Part shown: one piece after another, positions 59,125 to 64,000 of the stretch | Layout of the letters: every line of letters begins with the position of its first letter | Numbering within the stretch: the stretch's first letter is position 1 | DNA from: Gibbula magus | Lineage: Eukaryota; Mollusca; Gastropoda; Trochida; Trochidae | DNA length: 64,000 bases | Assembly: GCA_936450465.1 (NCBI GenBank) | Contig: OW388302.1 | Coordinates: 56,858,959 to 56,922,958, forward strand | Direction: 5' to 3' | Translations under genes and position numbers: made by a program | The notes under the pieces: generated by a model | What the model was told of the DNA's origin: nothing | Seen by the model: the letters and a program-made list of their open reading frames with translations, nothing else | Databases searched by the model: none

Positions 59125-61170
59125 TAGCGTGCACATGCAAAGCCTCGGTTACACTCCTCTAGATAGGGTGCATTCATCGCAGGTTACCGCGGAACAAAGA
59201 ACAGAAATGTTTATTCGACTTCACAGCGGGAAAGAAAGAATGATTTATTCTTAAAAGCTAGAACATGGAAATGAACGAGATAAAGATTTGGTCACGGTCA
59301 TTGTACTAGCGTCCAACACTGGTTTGTTTATTAGAACCGTTTTAAGAAACGAAATCAATCATTCATTTTTATACGATTTGTTTTCCATTTTGGACTGGCT
59401 TATAACCTAAAAAGAGAAAGGGTATTGTTGAAGAGATCGAAGATTATTTTCATTCTTATTATATTTTGATGTGGTTTATTTGAGTCCAGTTTTGAGTATT
59501 TTTGTATCGTTTGCCCGATATTGTGGTCCTTGATTCGGGGTCAGTATCGTAATGATGGGAATGCGCACACATTCCGGAATATGTAAAGAATGATCTATAG
59601 AAATCAGAGCGTAAGAGTGCATGTATATGTTAATTCATGTGTATGTCTGCCTTGCTAATTATATTTATGTTAGAGTCAAAGAATAGAATTAATTTATTCC
59701 TATTTTAAAATAAATAATTTATCAACTGTTATTTATTTTCAAGTCTCGATAGGGAAATAATGAGGCTGTATATTGATGTTAATTCACACGAGACGAAACC
59801 CGTGTATTCATTCTGTGGTAGGACAATTGTAGGAATACGATTCGAAGTTATAGAAACGACGGTCGATCTATTCTTATCTGGGTCGGAGAAAAGGAATGTT
59901 TATTCATGTCGGGTCAAATGAGAAGGGCATGTTTATTTGATTCAATAACGGAGAAGAAAGGTGCATTCATACAGACCCGCATGCACGAGAAAGGATACGT
60001 GTGTGTGTGTGGAGAGGACATAGGCCAGAGTTTGGTAGCAACCAGTATGAATGGCTTGTAATGGCGTTACTCGGTGGTTAGTGACTTGGATATAGCGGAT
60101 ATACAATTATATTTGGATAATTATTGGACGTTTAGTAATTTGTAAGTATCACGTAAGTGAAAATATATCAACATGATTATTTAAATAGTTTATAGTCCAT
60201 GGTATGAATGCATTGGAACAGTGTTTCATAGTTCCAAAATATATTGTAACAAGATCTAGATATACATTTGGATTATTGACATACCTGCTAGGGAAAAACA
60301 CATTTGTAAGTATCAGAATTTGTAAAATAAAATTTGTTTGTGTATATTATTATATATTCTCATTTATAATGCCTAGGATGGAAGTGGCTTGTTTTTAACA
60401 GAACATATATATGACAAAGACTTAATGGATGATAAACTTCTTCTATAACATAAAAGATCGACGGTTCGGTAAATGTCTTGTACCGTCATTATGCATTATA
60501 TGAACCTTTACCGAAACGTTGCTCTATTTCATATAAAGAAGGTGACCATCCATACACTCATTATTTATTATTATTTATGTAGCACAGCCTTTAATAGCCT
60601 CTCAAACAATTTAGAACAGATCACACGTTATTTCAAGTCAGTGACGAGCTCACAGGGCCCCTCGTCAACGTCACACACGTATTTACATTCAGAGTACAGA
60701 GATTAGACATTTCAAGCCTTCCTTTATGGTTAACTAAATCAAACTGGGTAATTGTGTTTGTAGATGTTAACAATGGAATGAATCTCAATTGCATCGTTAA
60801 ATAGTGTTAGCTAGATTCAGAGTGTAACCGATACCTATTTGGATACTGATATCGGTGGGCTACAGATTGGTTTTACGACTTTGAATGAAGTGTATAAACA
60901 AGTTTACAAAACGTCTATTGTCAACAGTGTCGTCCACGGTTAATCCTCAATGGACAGTAGCTCGTATGTTACGGATTTATTAACATAACTGTATACATAT
61001 GTTACAATCATAGCTATAAAACATCATAACCGATTACTTGCAGCATGCAGCATTTCACGGTTTTGGTGATTATTGGATCTATATGCCTATATTTTAATCA
61101 TAAGACTGTGAATTTCGATTTGGTGACTGTAATTCACTTTAATAGAAATACTTATTTCTTGAAACGTGTA
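59125..61170. other. upstream region of the right-hand gene, no exon recognised
   Basis: TTTATTC-type motifs preceded by GAAA/GGAATG recur loosely at 59205-59950. A GT-rich stretch (GTGTGTGTGTGTGG) lies at 60000. A donor-like GTAAGT occurs near 60142 and 60153, where a 5'UTR exon could end; this is unproven. Confidence 0.25.
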
Positions 61171-61176
61171 TTTCAG

Positions 61177-61279
61177 AGAAAATAACTGTTGCTGACCAGT
61201 TTGAAATATTTCCAGAGTATCATGTCGACGAAGAAGCAAAAGACACAAGAGAGGGCGCAGACCAAAATCAACGCGTACA
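61177..61279 (+). CDS. candidate first coding exon A (CDS 61222-61279), unrecognised gene
   Basis: A GTATTTCAG acceptor precedes 61177. An ATG at 61222 (TATCATGTCG) encodes MSTKKQKTQERAQTKINAY plus one base, then a perfect GTAAGT donor (61280). The lysine/glutamine-rich N-terminus does not identify the protein. The exon's coding length and phase equal those of exon B at 62278-62335. Confidence 0.5.
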
Positions 61280-61421
61280 GTAAGTTTCTCTCTGTAGGCT
61301 ACTGATGTTTGAAACTATTTACTGGGTTGTTTACAGCGAACTTGTGGGTTATGAATGACACTATTGTTCAAATGCAAAATGGCAAAAATCTTAAGTTGTT
61401 TTGACAGAATGGTGTGGTAGC

Positions 61422-61517
61422 CATCCTCGGTTACCCATGGTTTTATATATGCTCCGTTATTCTCCACTATAGTAGAGAGTAACGGAGCATATATAAAACC
61501 ATGGGTAACCGAGGATG
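61422..61517. repeat. 96-bp near-perfect palindrome
   Basis: CATCCTCGGTTACCCATGG... (61422-61464) pairs with 61475-61517, 43 bases with one mismatch. The ten-base centre is itself nearly palindromic (ACTATAGT). It lies in the intron just after exon A; probably a foldback MITE. Confidence 0.93.
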
Positions 61518-62104
61518 TGTGGTGTCCCTCAACCTTACAAATTAGAAGGCTACCCTTTAGAACATAGGCCTACAACGAGAAGATAAACAAACCGTGACCT
61601 GGATATTATTTTGCCCCAAAATAATGAGAAAGTGGTTTATTTTTCAAGATGTTTTTGACGAATATTTAAAAATAGGTCTATTCTAGTCAAAACTGGAGCT
61701 GCATTTAGTGTCACAAATATTGAAATATAGTGTGAAAGTAACTAATGGAAGCGGTCTGAAAATACCAACAAAATGTCATCCGGATTACAAATAATATCGC
61801 AACACTGAACAAAGATACACCTGTCTGTTGTATTTGTTAATGAGATTGACATAGGAAATGAGTATATATTTCTGATATAATACATTTATTCAATGTTTAT
61901 AGGCTAATAAGGAAATCGAACTTTGAAATAAATTTCTATAATTTTAAAAATGAGCACTGTATAGGACTAGACCAATGGTAATAATTTACGTTTTAAATCA
62001 AAATGAGTATAGTTTTTTTAATCCACACATAAATGTACCAACTACTTCTAATTTTCTAATTCGAATGTAGTTCCACGAAAGAAGTAGATCTATTAAATGA
62101 TTTA

Positions 62105-62200
62105 TAAAGCAATGAAAGGGAGGTAACTCGCAAGAGCTAAATCTCGCGATACTTCGTTGCTAAGAAGCAATATGGCGTCGTTTGATGAAGCTTCCTACTA
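62105..62200 (+). promoter_or_regulatory. candidate promoter with TCTCGCGA and X-box-like motifs, and a short uORF
   Basis: TCTCGCGA (62142-62149), an imperfect RFX X-box-like GTTGCTAAGAAGCAAT (62156-62171) and a YY1-like AATATGGCG (62169-62177) cluster about 110-140 bases before the ATG of exon B. The ATG within the YY1-like site opens a nine-codon frame, MASFDEASY, ending at 62201. Confidence 0.45.
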
Positions 62201-62277
62201 AAAACAAGTACTTCGAACAAAAAATATACAATTGTGCCGTTATCTTAATGTGAAGATATTCTAATTTGAAGCAAACA

Positions 62278-62335
62278 ATGAACAGCAAGGGAAATTTAAA
62301 GGCTGGTTCGAAGAAAGACCGTCCAAAGTCTTCGG
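62278..62335 (+). CDS. candidate first coding exon B, unrecognised gene
   Basis: ATG in good context (AACAATGA) encodes MNSKGNLKAGSKKDRPKSS plus one base, then donor GTACGT (62336). 58 coding nt, phase 1, identical to exon A, so both could splice to the same downstream exon outside the window. No family recognised. Confidence 0.5.
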
Positions 62336-62362
62336 GTACGTTTTATGTTCACATTTTATGTC

Positions 62363-62633
62363 GATAACAAGATCAAGATGCCTGTTTTGAAATAAATTAT
62401 TTTTCAGATTTGTTATCATATAGTTTGATAATAGCTTCAAATGTATTTTTGGCATTCATAAAATTATAATATATAATATATAATATGAAATATTTCTTTC
62501 TAATGAAATAATGATCACATAATAATTCATTTTTATCACAACATTATTTACCAGTGCTTTCGTATACTAGATCTAGACCGAAAACTCTGTCGTCCGAATG
62601 CTCTACCTCACATAGCGAGCCACATACTATCCA
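62363..62633. repeat. 271-bp direct repeat, copy 1
   Basis: Matches 63022-63292 with a single difference noticed (A at 62564, G at 63223); offset 659. Starts 27 bases after the donor of exon B. Confidence 0.95.
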
Positions 62634-63021
62634 GTGGGGTTGCAGGTAGAGCCTCTCAACCTAGTATAGATCATACTGGACTAGTCTACATCGTCATTTT
62701 AGAATTATCAGAACAATTTCTATTTCTTTTTTTGTTGATAGTATCAAGACAAAATTAATATCATGTAAACTCAATTTTTAAGTTATTTCACATGAACCTC
62801 TTTTTTGAGAATTGTATTTTGGTAGTAACCCTGTGTAGGCTAAAGATATGGGGCGCCTCACATTCTCATAGTTTCAACACTGTGTGGTTGCATAAATTTC
62901 TCCAATGTTTTTCTAAATCATCTTGTCTAACTCTTCATTTATTGTGAATTAATTGCAAAGCATTAATTTACATAACCTGTTAAACGTATTTTTCAATTCA
63001 TGTATATCAATATACTATATT

Positions 63022-63292
63022 GATAACAAGATCAAGATGCCTGTTTTGAAATAAATTATTTTTCAGATTTGTTATCATATAGTTTGATAATAGCTTCAAA
63101 TGTATTTTTGGCATTCATAAAATTATAATATATAATATATAATATGAAATATTTCTTTCTAATGAAATAATGATCACATAATAATTCATTTTTATCACAA
63201 CATTATTTACCAGTGCTTTCGTGTACTAGATCTAGACCGAAAACTCTGTCGTCCGAATGCTCTACCTCACATAGCGAGCCACATACTATCCA
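63022..63292. repeat. 271-bp direct repeat, copy 2
   Basis: Partner of 62363-62633. The intervening 388 bases are unique. Confidence 0.95.
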
Positions 63293-63299
63293 TACTATG

Positions 63300-64000
63300 T
63301 ATCCCACCTTAACATGAATTCAGCGTTCTTCTGTTTTCGCTGTTTGGTAATCTTGCGTTATTTTATAAGAACAGCGGACGGTCAATTGTCAAAATGCAAA
63401 TATTTTTACATGTGGTCACGGTAACTCAACCTGGAAGCAAAGTTTTCGACTATGGAAACCAGAAAGCCGAGAGTACCAAGAGATATATTACACATTTAAA
63501 AAATAGCCTAATATTCTTAATACTTGGTTTCACTTCACAATAAAATTCTTTAAAAAATTACTGAGCCGACTTTCAATTTTATTTTCCATCATCTGTCAGT
63601 TGACAATGTTTGTCAACATCATATCACGTGATCGGTCATGTGAGATGCCGCTCGGTTAAGAAAACTACGGCTGAATTTTTGGGTCATGCTTATTGAATGA
63701 GTAATAACGTTTCATCAAATTCTGGAAAGTTTTCAGCCAAATACAGCCGTGTACGGTTCGAATGAGGTACAGTAAACTTCAGTTACATGAAGGATGAACT
63801 TGATATAAATTTTATAATGTCTACAGACAGGGGATAATGTATCAGTGTTTCTCACCATAATGAGAATAGAGCCCAGTTGAAGAGAAGTGTGACTTCATAA
63901 ACAGTGTAAATGATAAGTTTTGATTTCAATCCTCAAAGGTGTTCAACATTTCCATATTTGACAATTTTATTTAACTTTGGTTTATGCTAAGTAATAAGAC
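63300..64000. other. right-edge stretch, nothing recognised
   Basis: A short frame METRKPRVPRDILHI at about 63452 lacks a donor and is probably chance. ATCACGTGAT (63624-63633) is an isolated E-box palindrome. Confidence 0.35.

Overview
This is eukaryotic, metazoan nuclear DNA. It is AT-rich, gene-poor and intron-rich, with GT-AG splice sites and many short interspersed repeats. A tRNA-Arg-derived SINE with a (GAGT)n tail and the many palindromic MITEs suggest a marine mollusc, probably a gastropod. That assignment is inference from repeat style and protein similarity; no species can be named from the sequence alone.

The one gene recognised with certainty is talin, on the minus strand. Its first eight coding exons lie between 5761 and 238 and the gene runs off the left edge. 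The exons join in frame to 318 codons (136+98+130+150+143+128+64+105 = 954 nt), covering the FERM F0, F1 (with its basic loop) and F2 subdomains and the first strand of F3. The start-codon exon has a splice acceptor in its 5'UTR (exon start 5861), so at least one non-coding exon lies to the right. The best candidate is a promoter-like patch with a good donor at about 47.42-47.50 kb. If correct, talin has a first intron of about 41.6 kb, and most of the window is that intron.

Inside that interval, on the opposite strand, sits one intact single-exon gene (9432-10580). It encodes a secreted protein with an apple/PAN-like cysteine pattern and probable beta-propeller-like repeats; I recognise no family. 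A minus-strand exon with start codon and donor (36020-36099) and a plus-strand exon (54327-54538) are weaker candidates. At the right end two plus-strand first coding exons (61222-61279 and 62278-62335) are each 58 nt long and end in the same phase, as alternative first exons of one unrecognised gene would.

The rest is mostly repeats: TTAA-flanked (piggyBac-type) elements at 1-221, 2945, 23465-24668 and 33711-33941; hAT-like MITEs at 8448, 44012 and 50936; a pogo-like MITE at 44840; a three-element nested structure at 42787-44270; two longer elements with terminal inverted repeats (49013-50612 and 56896-59118); about seven copies of the tRNA-Arg SINE; a reverse transcriptase remnant; and tandem arrays, several built around nuclear-receptor, E-box or CRE-like palindromes. 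Repeats have also reshaped talin itself: a 60-bp inverted copy of an exon boundary flanks one exon, and another exon's donor has been duplicated in tandem. No CRISPR array, operon or prokaryotic feature is present.
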